NCBI GenBank assembly: GCA_029339195.1
Contig: JAPTJF010000140.1
Coordinates: forward strand, 1 to 64,000
Direction: 5' to 3'
Length of the DNA stretch: 64,000 nucleotides
From: Micractinium sp. NFX-FRZ
Lineage: Eukaryota > Chlorophyta > Trebouxiophyceae > Chlorellales > Chlorellaceae
This document shows positions 21,734 to 32,428 of the stretch, one piece after another (position 1 is the first letter of the stretch; each line of letters starts with the position of its first letter). A model generated the notes under the pieces. That model was not told the origin of the DNA and made no database searches. It worked only from the letters and a program-made list of their open reading frames with translations. The translations under genes and the position numbers were made by a program.

Positions 21734-24700
21734 CTACTCAGCCCACTGTGGCTGGTGCTGCTGGTGCTGCTGCTTCTGCCGGCCGCCACCGCCGCCGCGG
21801 TTGCCGCCAGCACCCACGTTGCGCCCGCGGCCACGGCCGCGCCCGCTGCTGCCCTGCTGCTGGCGAGGGCCAACGAGCTGAGGCGGCAGGAAGTGGGGGG
21901 CTTGAGACGCCCTGCAGGCGCACGCACAGGCAGACACATTGCATGAGTCAGTAAAGCACTGCGTGGGAGCGATGCCGCCTGCCTGCAGCACCCACCACAG
22001 TTTGAAGCACCCATTACAGCAAAAATGCCGCCACGCATGCCAGCCCTGTCCAGGGATTCTTATGCCCAGGCGCGCTCACTCACCAGCCAGGCATCTGCGG
22101 CGGGAAGCCAGGAACTGTGGGCGGGTAGCCACCCGCCTGCGGTCCGTAGAGCCCCGCCTGTGGGTGCTGGTGCAGCTGCTGCTGCTGCTGCTGCTGCTGA
22201 GGGGGGTAGCGCTGGCCGCGCGGGCGGCCGCGCCCCGTGTAGCCGCCGCGCCCCCGCGGCTGCCCATTGGCCTGCCCGCCCTGGTGGTGGTGTGGGCCGC
22301 CGACGCCGTGCGGGTGCGGCTGCTGCTGCTGCTGAGGCGCAGGCACATCAAACACGTCATCAGGCAGGGCAGCTGCTGGGTCTTCCAGGTGGTGAGCCAG
22401 CCGCTGCTGAGGCTGGTGCTGCTGCATCTGGTGCTGCTGAGGGTGTTGCTGCTGGTGCTGCTGCATCTGGTGCTGCTGGGGGGGCGCGAGGTGGTGCTGT
22501 GGCGTCGGGGCGCCGTAGCCACCGCCCATGTGCCCGCCAGCCTGCATCTGGTGCTGCATCTGCTGCTGCATCTGCTGCTGCATGTGATGCTGCTGCATCT
22601 GGTGCTGTGCCTGGTGCTGCGCCATCATCTGCATTGGCTGGCCGTACCCCAGCGGCTGCGGCAGACCGCCGGGGCCAAACACCGCCGCGGGCGGCAGCGA
22701 GGGCGACGCCACGTAGGGCGGCGGCGAGGGCGCGGGGCTGCTCCAGTCCACGCCGCCGCCGACGCCAAACTGCTGCTGGTGCTGCTGCCCAAACGCAGCT
22801 GCCACAGGCCCAAACTGCATGTGGCTGCCAATGGAGCCAAAGTTGAAGGTGGGGCCACCCATGGGGGGAGGCTGGGCAGCGCCCTCAAACAGCTGCACCG
22901 CCTCCTGCAGCACAGCGGGCGGGTTGGCAGATTGACAGAGCAGGCAGAAGGGGTGGTTGAGCATTTAGAGAGGAACGAAGGGAGCACGGCCTGGCAGCAA
23001 CCAAGGCAGCACAAGCAGCAGCAGGGCGGCATGCCAGCAAGCGCTCTGCCGCTGCAGCAGCTTTCTCAGACGCACTACCACTTGACCCGTCAACATCCCA
23101 GCTGCCAACATCCATCTGCGAGAGCTGCTGCAGACCATACAGGGCCCCACCTTGGAGGGAGGCTGGGCCTGCCAGGAGCTGCTTGTGGCCGGGAAGAGGC
23201 CGCCCGGGAAGGGCGGCGGTGAGGCAGACGGCGGCGGGGGGGAGGGCGAGGGGAAGGGCTGCCCATGGCCCACGGAGGGCGGGCGGCCGCCTGCCAGGAC
23301 GTTGGCAGGCGCGGCTGCTGCCAGGTCCAGGGACAGGTCGGCTGGGAGCGAGGTGATGACGTCTGCCATGCTGTCTGCCGAGTGGGTGGGCTCAGGGCCT
23401 GGCGGCGGCAGAGATGCTGCTAGCGCTGGAGCCACCACCGCTGCCGGCTGCAGCGGCGGGCTGGTCTCCCGCAGGTCACGGCCCAGCGTGGGCAGCAGCG
23501 CCAGGCTGTCGACCATGTGGCCGCCAGCTGGCGCTGCCGCCGCCAGCGGGGCGACCAGGCCGGCGGCGGCAGCGGCGGCGCCGCTCTCCGGCTGCTGATG
23601 CGCTATGGCTGCCGTCAGCTGCAGCTTGGCGACCTCGTCTGCCAGCGGAGAGTTCCAGCCAAAGGCAGCACCCATGATGGGCGCTGGCACGCCCGCGGCA
23701 GCCGCAGCCGCCGAAGCGGGTGACGACGCGGGTGCTGCGAGGGCGTGCTCAGCCGGCGTTGCCGCGGGCACTGCTGCTGCGTCCACATGTGCTCCCGCCT
23801 GGGGCAGGCTGCTGGTGCCGGCCGTGACAGCTGGCGCTGGGGCAGGCAGCAGGGCCTCGCCTGCAAGCGGTGTGGGAGCGGCTGCCTCGGAGGCGTCTGG
23901 TGCGGCGGCCTCGGGTGCAGCATCTGCAGGGGCCAAGGAAGGCAGCAGGATCAGGCACTGGCAGTGCTTCATGCGTCTTTTCCCATGCTGCCGGCTGCTG
24001 TGCTGAGGCAGGCTGCTCCGGTGCATCCCTGCCACGGCCACGGCCACGTGAGCGGGCTGCGGCCTGCCACCTGCCCACGGCATCACCTGGGGAGAGCGGC
24101 GCCGGTAGCGCCGACTGCTGCTGCTGCTGCTGGGCCTCAGACATCGCCCCAGCCTCCTGCTGCGGCGATCCAGCGCCATCCTCTGCAGCTTGGCCGCCCA
24201 CTTTCTTCCCGCGGGCGGGCCGCTTGCCGCGCTGCTTGCTTGCACCCGCAGCCGCAGCGGCGGCGGCCGCCGCTGCGCTGGCAGCAGCTGCTGGCAGGGC
24301 AGCTGCCGCCGCCGCTGCCGCAGCCCCGCCCGTCTCCTTCTTCCCATCCTTCTTGCCCCGGGTGCGCCTGCCAGACTTGTCGGCCCGCTCGCCGTCATCG
24401 CCTGCTGCTGCCGCGGGGGGCTGAGGTGGCGGTGACGACTGATCAGGCACCCCGGCCACCATGGCCTTCCAAGAGATCCCCGGCTTCACCACGCTGCTCT
24501 TTGCAACCGGCGGTGCTGCGGGGGATGGCTTGGGAGCTGGTGGTGGGGGAGGCGGAGGGGGCTGCGCCTCACGCTTGCCCCCCGCCTTGCCGTTGCCGAC
24601 TGCCTGCCCCGCCGCTGCGGGCCGCCGCTCGCCGCCGCTAGCCTTGCGCTCTATCGCGGGCACTGCTTTGCGCTGCTGCTGGGCCGTGGGCTGCTGCTGC

Positions 24701-25523
24701 TGCTGCTGCTGCTGTGCCGGCAGCGGTGCTGGCACCTCCTCTGCTGAGGGTGCAGCAACGGTGGGCTGAGCTGGCGCTGCAGGCGCTGCCTTGTGCGCCT
24801 GCTCATCTGCAGCGCGGGCAGGCTCCTGCCGCTGCTCCCTGAGTGGTGGCGGTGGTGGCGGCGGCGCCACTGGCTCGGCAGCAGCTGGGGCTGCAACCGG
24901 GCCGTTTGCTGCCGCCGACTCTGCTGCTTGGCTAGGCTTGGCTGAGGGTGCTGGCACAGGGGGTTCAGCTGGGCCGTTGGCCTCCTCACGGCCCTGCACA
25001 GCAAAACAGCAACACAGTCCAAGCCTCAGCATGCAGGCAGGACGGCCGGAAGGCAGGAGGTTTCGATGCCATGCTGCCACCCAGCCTCAGGCCGTCTCCC
25101 GCAGCAGGACAGGCAGGCATGTTTACATGCAGCATCAGCACTGCGCCAGTCCTGCCCTGCACACCCAGCCCCACGCACCCTGGGCTCGACTGCATCCCGC
25201 TCTTGCCCCCGCTCTGCTGACTGCGCCTGCCGCACGCGAGGCGGCCCGGGCGGTGGCGGCGGGAAGAGGGAAGGGTCGTGGTGCTCGCTGCCCAGGGGAG
25301 GCCCGTGCCCACGGTCGCCACGATCAAACCGGCCGTGCCCATGCTCAGGTGGGTACCGGCCATGCCTGCTGAGCAGAGCAGCACAGGGCAGGGAAGCAGG
25401 CAGTTGTGCCGGGTGATTGAGAGGTGGGGGCATTAGCAGACGGTGGCCGTGAAGAGGCGCAGCAAGAGCGGCAGCAGCAGAAGAAGAGGACAGCAACTGG
25501 GTCGGAGCGACGGACACACCAAA

Positions 25524-25556
<33 letters not shown>

Positions 25557-27149
25557 TGGTGGTGCCGCCAAGGCCTGCAACATCCACCAAACCCACTCTG
25601 TGCACGCCGCCTGCCAGCAGGTGCCCTTGCCACCGCGCCCACGGCAGCCCATGGCCGCACCGTTTCGTGAGGTACGCGACGCGTGAGAACACAGTTCACC
25701 CTGAATATCGTCCCTACCTGGGCGGCATGTCGTGATATTCGGCCTTCTCATCCAAGGGAGGCTGCCCGCCGTGCCCGCCACCGTACCGCCCGCCGCCGTA
25801 CCGCCGCGGCGGCGGCCCGTCGAACCTGTGCGGCGCAACAGCAGGCAGGACAGGGCAGGGCATGTGAGGAGCAGCAAAGAGGCGCAGCTGGGGGGCCTGA
25901 GGAACAGCTAGGAGCGCAGCTGCGGGGGCTGAGGAGCAGCCAGGAGCCCTGCTGGGGGGCTGAGGAGCAGTGGAAGAGCGGGGCATTGGCGGCCAGCCAG
26001 GCTGCAGCAGCATGCATGCATCATCACCACTGCTGCTGCTTCTTTTCACTGCGCGGCGCCGTTCTCAAAGGCAGCCCAGACTGCAATGTTGACTGACAGC
26101 GAGCACACCTGTCGTGCCGTCCGGGGTGCCAATCACGCGGCGGGGGCCCATCACGGTAGCCGCCGTACGGCTCCCGCCCCGGCCCGCCGCCTCCGCCATG
26201 GTACCTGCCGCCACCGCCACCGCCGCCATACTCGTCCTCACCACCGAAACGGCGGTGAGGTGAGCCCTCACCGCCGCGGTCGCGGCCGTAGTAGTGCTGC
26301 TGTGGGCCGCGGTCGCGGTAGCCGTACCCCTCCTCCCCGCCATGCCCCCCGTAAAAGTGGGGGTCAAGCCGGGCATCCTGGCTGCGCCCGCGGTCAGAGC
26401 TGAGCGTGCGGCCCGGCCCCGTCGGCGGCCCCCGCCCCCGCTCATCCTCATCCCACACCCCTGCCGTCTCTGCTGCTGCTGCAGCAGCCTGGCGGTGTGC
26501 GTGGGCCGAGTGCTGGGGCACGGCAGCTGCCGCCGCCAGCGAGGGGAACTCATGCGGGTTGAGCGCCCGCTGCGGCGGCTTGGCGTCCCAGGGCGCCGGC
26601 GATGCTGAGGGCCGGCTTTGCCCCGCCCAGCTGGCCTTCTCTACGAGTGAAGAGGTGAGCCCTGCGCCGCCGTCAGGGTGGTGCTGCGCATGGTGCTGAC
26701 TGGCGGGCTCACTGCTGGCGGCGCCGCCGCCAGCCCACCCGCCGCCGCTGGTGGCCCCGCTCGACTCGGTGCCCGCGTTCTCCTGCAGCGCAGCCAGGCG
26801 TGACACCAGGGTGTTCAAAATGCTGCCAGCCAGCCAGTAGGCGGCGGCAGGAGGCTGCACCACCCCGGCGCATTCAGCAGCCCACCTTTTTCAGGGAGGG
26901 GAGGTTGACGGGACGCGGGACTGATAGCTTGGCTCCTGCCTTGGTGCGCTGCAGGATAGGGGGACGGGGCGGCGCAGCAGGCGGCGAGCTAGCGTCATGC
27001 ACAGAGCCTCTTCGTGGCGGACGTGCACAGGCCCAGCGGCGCCTCCAACAACGCTCGATGGCTACCTTGGGGGCGCCCAGTGACACAAAGCCGCTCTTCT
27101 GCAGCGAGGCTCCCCCAAACTTGTCTCTCTCCCGTTGCTGCGCCGCCAT
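21734..27149 (-). CDS. BAT2_N / PRRC2 / MOS1-like RGG- and Q-rich RNA-associated protein
   Basis: Nine exons, about 1,280 aa: 27149-27066, 26948-26886, 26782-26109, 25825-25718, 25365-25179, 24993 to about 24040, 23923-23151, 22904-22084, 21911-21734. The N terminus has the BAT2_N pattern: KFGGASLQKSGFVSLG, then VPRPVNLPSLKK joined to ENAG...GGGW, then HEFPSLAAAA. This matches animal PRRC2 and Arabidopsis MOS1, which bind mRNA and translation factors or regulate R-gene transcripts. The middle has RYGGG/RGG-like arginine repeats and SWKAMVAG; the C-terminal part is Q/H/M-rich and ends in RGRGRGRNVG and GGNRGGGGGR. The exon 6 donor is unresolved: several GT sites in phase 1 lie at 24030-24050. 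The start is the ATG in front of the conserved motif. A function in RNA regulation is inferred from the family. Confidence 0.75.
25527..25557. repeat. (CAG)n run in a BAT2-like gene intron
   Basis: About ten uninterrupted gca/cag units lie in intron 4 of the minus-strand BAT2-like gene (CTG when read in the sense direction). They are outside any exon, unlike the in-frame glutamine runs of the same gene. Confidence 0.8.
25880..25978. repeat. minisatellite of about 38 bp in BAT2-like intron 3
   Basis: Three imperfect units built on gcagctgggggcctgagga and agcagccaggagc lie at about 25886, 25916 and 25951. They sit between exons 3 and 4 of the gene and have no coding frame. Confidence 0.6.
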
Positions 27150-27377
27150 TTCCAGCCAGCGGCGTGCAGGTGCTGCCTCGCTGCCAGAGGCAGCAGTTCA
27201 AATGTGCGGGGCCCGACGGGGCAGGCCAGAACGGCCAGTGCATGGTCGCCCAGCATGGCGCAGCACACATTGCGAGTCCAAGCCAGCCTTTGCCGGAAAA
27301 TCACCCTGTTTCGGATCACCGGTCAATTGTGCACGCCCATACGGCACAGTGCTGTTCAGGGGCCTCCAGCTAAAGAA
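27150..27377. promoter_or_regulatory. divergent promoter region BAT2-like / HDH
   Basis: The start codons of the two genes lie 228 bp apart and point in opposite directions. A CCGGTCAATTG patch at 27319-27329 and gcccatacg lie upstream of HDH. No TATA box is evident. Confidence 0.55.
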
Positions 27378-30300
27378 ATGCTTTCTGCTGCGGCGTCTGT
27401 GACAGGCGTGACGGTGCCCAGCAGCAGCGGCCGGCAGTGCAGATCGCGAAGGGGCGTGCAGCTGCGGGTGCAGGCGGTGGCAGCGCCCGCCACCCCAATG
27501 AAGGTCTTCCAAGCGGAGGGTATGGACGACTCGCAGCTGCGGGAGTTCACAGCCCGACCACGAGTCGATTTCAGCTCCATCCTGGGCACGGTGGGTGGGC
27601 CGTGAGGATGCTTGGCCTGGTGCCGCCGCCGCTCCCGCCAGTGCCACTGGCTGCTCTGCTCCCCGCGCCTGCCCCACCTCCCGGCCAGCTGAGCCATGGT
27701 TGTCGTTACTACCTGGGTGCAGGTGTCCCCCATCGTGGAGGATGTGCGTGCTCGGGGGGACGAGGCGGTGAAGGAGTACACCTCCAAGTTTGACCGAGTG
27801 GCGCTCGACTCGGTGTGCGTGCCCATCGAGGTGAGGCTGGGCTTTGCCTCTCCTGCGCCTGGCTGTGTGTGTTTCTGACTCTGTGCAGCTGGTCTGCAGC
27901 ACTTGGGGCATGTGCCTGGGCTGGCAATACACAACAGATTGTGGTGGTGTGGCCAGCTGGCGGCCTGGGCATGCGGCAGGCATGTGGCAGCTGGGCACAG
28001 GCAGGTAGCATGCTGCGTCGAGTGCTTTGGTTTTTTGGTTGCCAATGCCGTGTGATACGGTGCAGTGGTGAGGTCTCAGCAACGTGGGCTGCCAGCCAGC
28101 GGTTGTAGAGCTGACAGGAGTGACGGCAGGCTGGCAGGAGGTGACGCTAATTGGGGAGCACCTATCTTCACCTCACCCTCGCACCCACCTCGCCTCACCT
28201 CACCTTCACCTCACATCGCTTCTGCCTGCCCGTCTGGCACCCCCAACAGGAGCTGCCCACGCCAGCGCTGGACCCTGAGGTTGCGGCAGCATTCGACCTG
28301 GCTTTCAACAACATCCGGGCATTCCACGCAGCACAGGTGCCCCGTGTGCTGGCCGCAGTGCTGGCTGGTTGCCGCCGACTGCTGTGTTTGTGCGTGCTGG
28401 CCCCCTGTTGCTGCAGTACGCTGGTGTGCTGGCATGCCTCGGCTGCTGTGCTGGCTGCTGTTGTGTGTTGCGCCAGAGCCGCGGGACAACCCTTGGGGGC
28501 GCCCTGCATCGCAGGGAATCGCTGGAGGCCGATTTTTTGTCGGTTGTCTGTGGTTGTGCTTGCTGCTTGCTGCTTGCTGCTCTCCAAACAGGCTGATGCA
28601 CATTGGCCAGGCCAGGCATCGAGGCACGCCAGGTGTTTGAGGCAGCTGCCAGTCCCTGCTTCACCGCCTGCTCACCCCCTAACGCCCCGCCCCTGCCTCC
28701 CCCCAACCCTTTTGGCGCAGGCAGCCCCTCCTTTGGAGGTTGAGACGATGCCCGGGGTGCGGTGCCGCCGCCTGGCACGCCCCATCGCAGCCGTCGGCCT
28801 GTACGTGCCTGGCGGCTCCGCCGTGCTCCCCTCCTCCGCCCTCATGCTGGCCGTCCCCGCCGGCCTGGCGGGGTGCTCCACCATTGTGCTTGCCACCCCG
28901 CCCCGCCCCGACGGCTCCATCACTCCCGAGGTGCTGTACTGCGCGCGCAAGGCGGGTGTGACCCACGTGCTCAAGGCGGGCGGCGCGCAGGCGGTGGCGG
29001 CCATGGCGTGGGGCACCGCCTCCTGCCCCAAGGTCGACAAAATCCTGGGGCCCGGCAACCAGTTTGTGACGGCCGCCAAGATGGTGTTGCAGAACAGGTG
29101 GGGGGCGGGGCGGAGGGGGTGACGTGAAACCAAGTAGGCGCTTGAGGCATAGTGCCACTAGTGAGGACAGCGGGAAGCAGGAGGCCACATGTGGCGCAGC
29201 TACGGACGCTGCACAGCACACGTAGGGCAGCTGCCGTGCAGGGCTTGCTGACATCTGTTCCACGAGTGTATCCGCTGCCCTGCCACTCACACGTCGCCGT
29301 CCGAACATACCTGCTGTGCTGTGTTGTGCTGTGCTGTGCAGCGAGGCCATGGTGGCCATTGACATGCCGGCAGGCCCCAGCGAGGTCATGGTGATTGCGG
29401 ATGCGGGGGCAGACCCCATCCACATTGCAATCGACCTGCTGTCACAGGTGGGTGGCGGTGGGTGTGGGGTGGGGGTGAGGGCATCGGCTGGGGCAAGGAA
29501 CGGGCAGGGGTGGGTGGCCAGCAGGCGCATGGCAGCGTGAGATGGCTTTACGGATGCAACAGGCTGCAGGGAGGCTGCAGGCTGCTAGCAGTACCCCCCC
29601 TATTGTCCTTCCTCGCCGCGCTGCTGCACATTGCTCCCCCCCTACGCACTCCGCTGCTGACCCTGTGCTGTCGCCTGCACTTCCCTCCCCACCTCTCACC
29701 CGGCCGTGCACGGCCCCAACAGTCACCTGGCTCGATGCATCCCCCTGCCCCATGCACTCTCCCCACTGACTCACCCTGCTCGCCCTGCCACCTGGCACCT
29801 CTCATTGCAGGCGGAGCACGGCCCCGACAGCCAGGCGGTGCTGGTGGCGCTGCCGGGCGTGGATGTTGACGCTGTGCAGCGTGAGGTGGAGCGGCAGTGC
29901 GACCTGCTGCCGCGCGCGGAGACCACGCGGCGCGCGCTCACCCACAGCAGCATTGTGCAGGTCGGCAGCAAGGAGCAGGCGGCGGCGCTGTCCAACAAGT
30001 GAGCTGCGCTTGGGGCGCTTGCTGGGCTGGGCCTGGGAGCAGCGTTGATTGCATTGGCTGGGCGGCAGGCAGGGCATGGCGAAGTGGTGTGGCTGGGGTA
30101 GCAGCAGCAGCAAGGGGGAGGCGGCTGCGCTGCCCAGCAGGGCAAGAGAGGCAGTTTTGAGAGGGTAGGAGCGGGGATTGCAGTACCGGCCTGGTGGCAG
30201 CGTTGTTTGGCTGGGCTTGCTGGCTCTGGTGTAGGTGGGTATTCCCCTTCCGAGGCTAGGTGGCGGGGCAGCCAGGTGGAGCGCTTCGCACCCTGCTGCC

Positions 30301-30952
30301 GACCTGCCTGCCGCCTGCAGTGCTCGCCTCGCCTTGCCCCCCTGCATGCCTGCCCCTCACTTGCAACCTGCTGCACCCTCAGCCTGTTCTCACCTCCCCC
30401 TCCCCCCCCTCCCTCCCCAGGTACGCCCCCGAGCACCTCATTGTGAACTGCGAGGACGCCGAGTCGTGGCTGCCGCTGCTGGAGCACGCGGGGTCGGTGT
30501 TCCTGGGGCGCTACACGCCCGAGAGCGTGGGAGACTACGCCTCAGGTGGGCACACAAGCAAGCACACGTCACAAACTTTGAACTGCTGGCAGCCGAATCA
30601 CACTCTTGAGCAGGCTTCCGGTCTTCCGGGAGGCCCGAAGTGCAGCACTTCGTAACCAACCGACACATGCCAGGCATGCTGTGTTCCTTCCCTCACCTCG
30701 ACCCTGCGCCCCCACCCGCCCACCGCTGCAGGCACCAACCACACGCTGCCCACCTACGGCTACGCGCGCATGTACAGCGGCGTGGGGCTGGACTCCTTCC
30801 AGAAGTGGATGACGGTGCAGGAGGTGACGGCGGAGGGGCTGGCGGTGCTGGGGCCGGCGGTGGCCAAGATGGCAGAGGTGGAGGGGCTGGATGCACACAG
30901 GCGGGCAGTCACCCTGCGCCTGGGGCTCTCCTCCCCCGACAAGTTCGATTGA
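27378..30952 (+). CDS. HDH: histidinol dehydrogenase, plastid
   Basis: This enzyme catalyses the last step of histidine synthesis, the NAD-dependent four-electron oxidation of L-histidinol, with bound zinc. Eight exons give 474 aa: 27378-27590, 27723-27830, 28250-28336, 28721-29097, 29342-29447, 29811-29998, 30421-30545, 30732-30952. The first 40 or so residues are Ser/Arg/Ala-rich, consistent with a plastid transit peptide. HisD motifs follow: [122 protein letters not shown] and [22 protein letters not shown]. Length is typical of plant HDH. The stop codon lies inside a perfect 39-bp tandem duplication. TGTAA at 31303-31307 is a candidate poly(A) signal. Confidence 0.97.
29700..29735 (+). 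repeat. ghost copy of HDH exon 6 start in intron 5
   Basis: The exon 6 start at 29811 (gcggagcacggccccgacag, then ccagg) is echoed at about 29705-29733 as gtgcacggccccaacagtc and acctgg. The offset is about 108 bp, and the copy lies inside the preceding intron. Confidence 0.6.
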
Positions 30953-31016
30953 ACGCTGGCCCGCCACAAGCCACCCCACAAGTTCGATTGAACGCTGGCC
31001 CGCCACAAGCCACCCC
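30939..31016 (+). repeat. perfect 39-bp tandem duplication over the HDH stop codon
   Basis: Positions 30939-30977 and 30978-31016 are identical. The first copy contains the last codons and the TGA of HDH; the second repeats the coding end (aagttcgattga) in the 3' untranslated region. Confidence 0.95.
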
Positions 31017-31403
31017 TCCCCCTTGTCGCGCCCCCCCTGCCACCCACCCCCCTAAATGGATTCATTCACGCTCGCTGCTAGCTACAGCAGCAGCCTCAAT
31101 GTCATCAGGCTCATCTATCCCTCGGCCTGTCATTCTTTGCCCGTCCTGCCCCTCTCCCCCACATCCAGCTCGCCTCTTTCCAGATTCCTCATTGCTGCCC
31201 TACCACCCCTCGCGCTCTGCTCTCTTTTCGCTTGCTTACACAAGGCAGCACTCGGCCGGTTCCTGCCTGAGCAGCATTGGCACTCTCAAAGGCACTGGCA
31301 GTTGTAAATGCTAGGCACTCAGTCAGTCATGGGGTGGTCAAGTCACGGTCTCACACGCTCAAGTCGGAAGCTAGCTGTTGGTACACCGCAGCATGGGGCG
31401 GCC
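31017..31403. other. convergent 3' flanks of HDH and RPB10
   Basis: No coding sequence is seen. TGTAA on the plus strand lies at 31303-31307 and the minus-strand equivalent (forward ttaca) at 31236-31240. If both are used, the HDH and RPB10 transcripts overlap at their 3' ends. Confidence 0.5.
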
Positions 31404-32218
31404 TCACTGCCCCTGCTGCCCGCCTGCCGCTGGCTGCGGGGGGGCGCCTGCTCCTCCCTGGGGAGGCGCCCGCTCCAGCGTGTTGTAGTTGAGCAGCTTC
31501 TCAATCAGGTCCACGTGCGTCTACAGAAAGAGAGGCAGGGGGTGGGAGGGGGCACAGAGAGGGAGGTCAAGACGCGGCAGCGGCGGCGGCAGCAAGTGGC
31601 TTGAGGAATGCATGGCAGGACGGTGCGCTGGGCAGCTGGGCAGTCAGCATTTCGCCGAGTGTGAGACTGAGTGTGAGACTGCAAAGAAGACGAGGTGGAG
31701 GCAGCAGGAAAGCCACAGAGCACACGCAGGAGAGGTGAGCAGCGGGGCAGAATGGGGAGAGGCCCGGCTTGGCTCCCGTGCTGCACCCTGCCTCACCATG
31801 ATCATGCGCCGGCAGCAGTAGCGGTTGAGGCCCAGCGCATCCATGGCGTCACTGCAGGCGGCAGGGGCGGGCACAACAGGAGATCAGCAAGCCTGGGCGA
31901 AGCGGGGCGGGTGGCAGCGGCGGCGGCGGCGGGCGACTGGCGGGGGAGGGCGCCCCTGGCTGTCGGCGGCGGCGCTGCCTGGCCTCTGGTAGACACTGTG
32001 CCCGTAAGCGGAGAGTTGGGGAGACAGTGACGGCCCGTAAGCGGCTGGAGGGCGGCATGCCGGCGCTGCATGCTGACTGCAGCGCCTCTGGGCCCCTGGC
32101 ACGCCTCATGGCCCCGCACTCACCCCTCGGAGTACTCCGCCTGCAGCAGGTCCAGGTACGTCTCCCATTTGTTGCCGATTACTTTGCCGCACGTGAAGCA
32201 CCGCACTGGAATGATCAT
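31404..32218 (-). CDS. RPB10: RNA polymerases I, II and III subunit RPABC5 (Rpb10), C-terminally extended
   Basis: This small zinc-binding subunit is shared by all three nuclear RNA polymerases. Three exons give 88 aa: 32218-32124, 31851-31797, 31520-31404. The core is almost invariant: [40 protein letters not shown] and [17 protein letters not shown], with the CxxC and CC zinc ligands present. Animal and yeast proteins end within a few residues of that last motif at about 67-70 aa. Here about 21 extra residues rich in Pro, Gly, Gln and Ala follow before the TGA. The extension lies in the same exon as LLNY, so splicing alone does not explain it. The gene is head-to-head with POLA2. Confidence 0.97.
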
Positions 32219-32428
32219 GTTGGGCGACTGCAGACGTCCAGAGAATCTCACGCGGCCATTCAGAGCGCCAGGGAGCCCAAAACGAGGCCACCTCTGGGTG
32301 CAGGTACAGCCCCATGTCCTGCCGCCTTCAAATGAAAAAGCTTCCCGCTGCCAGCCCTGATCACGCGGCTCTTGCTCCCACAATCCCAGCATCGTGCTCC
32401 CATCGCTTTGCACGCCCATCCTGCAGCG
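32219..32428. promoter_or_regulatory. divergent promoter region RPB10 / POLA2
   Basis: Only 210 bp lie between the opposed start codons, the tightest pair in the window. It joins a general transcription subunit with a replication subunit. AT-rich patches occur near 32325-32343. No clear TATA box is seen. Confidence 0.55.

Noticed and set aside
22140..22640. Dense CTG/CAT repeats as a CRISPR-like array
   Set aside because: They are in-frame glutamine, histidine and methionine codons of the BAT2-like gene, without unique spacers.
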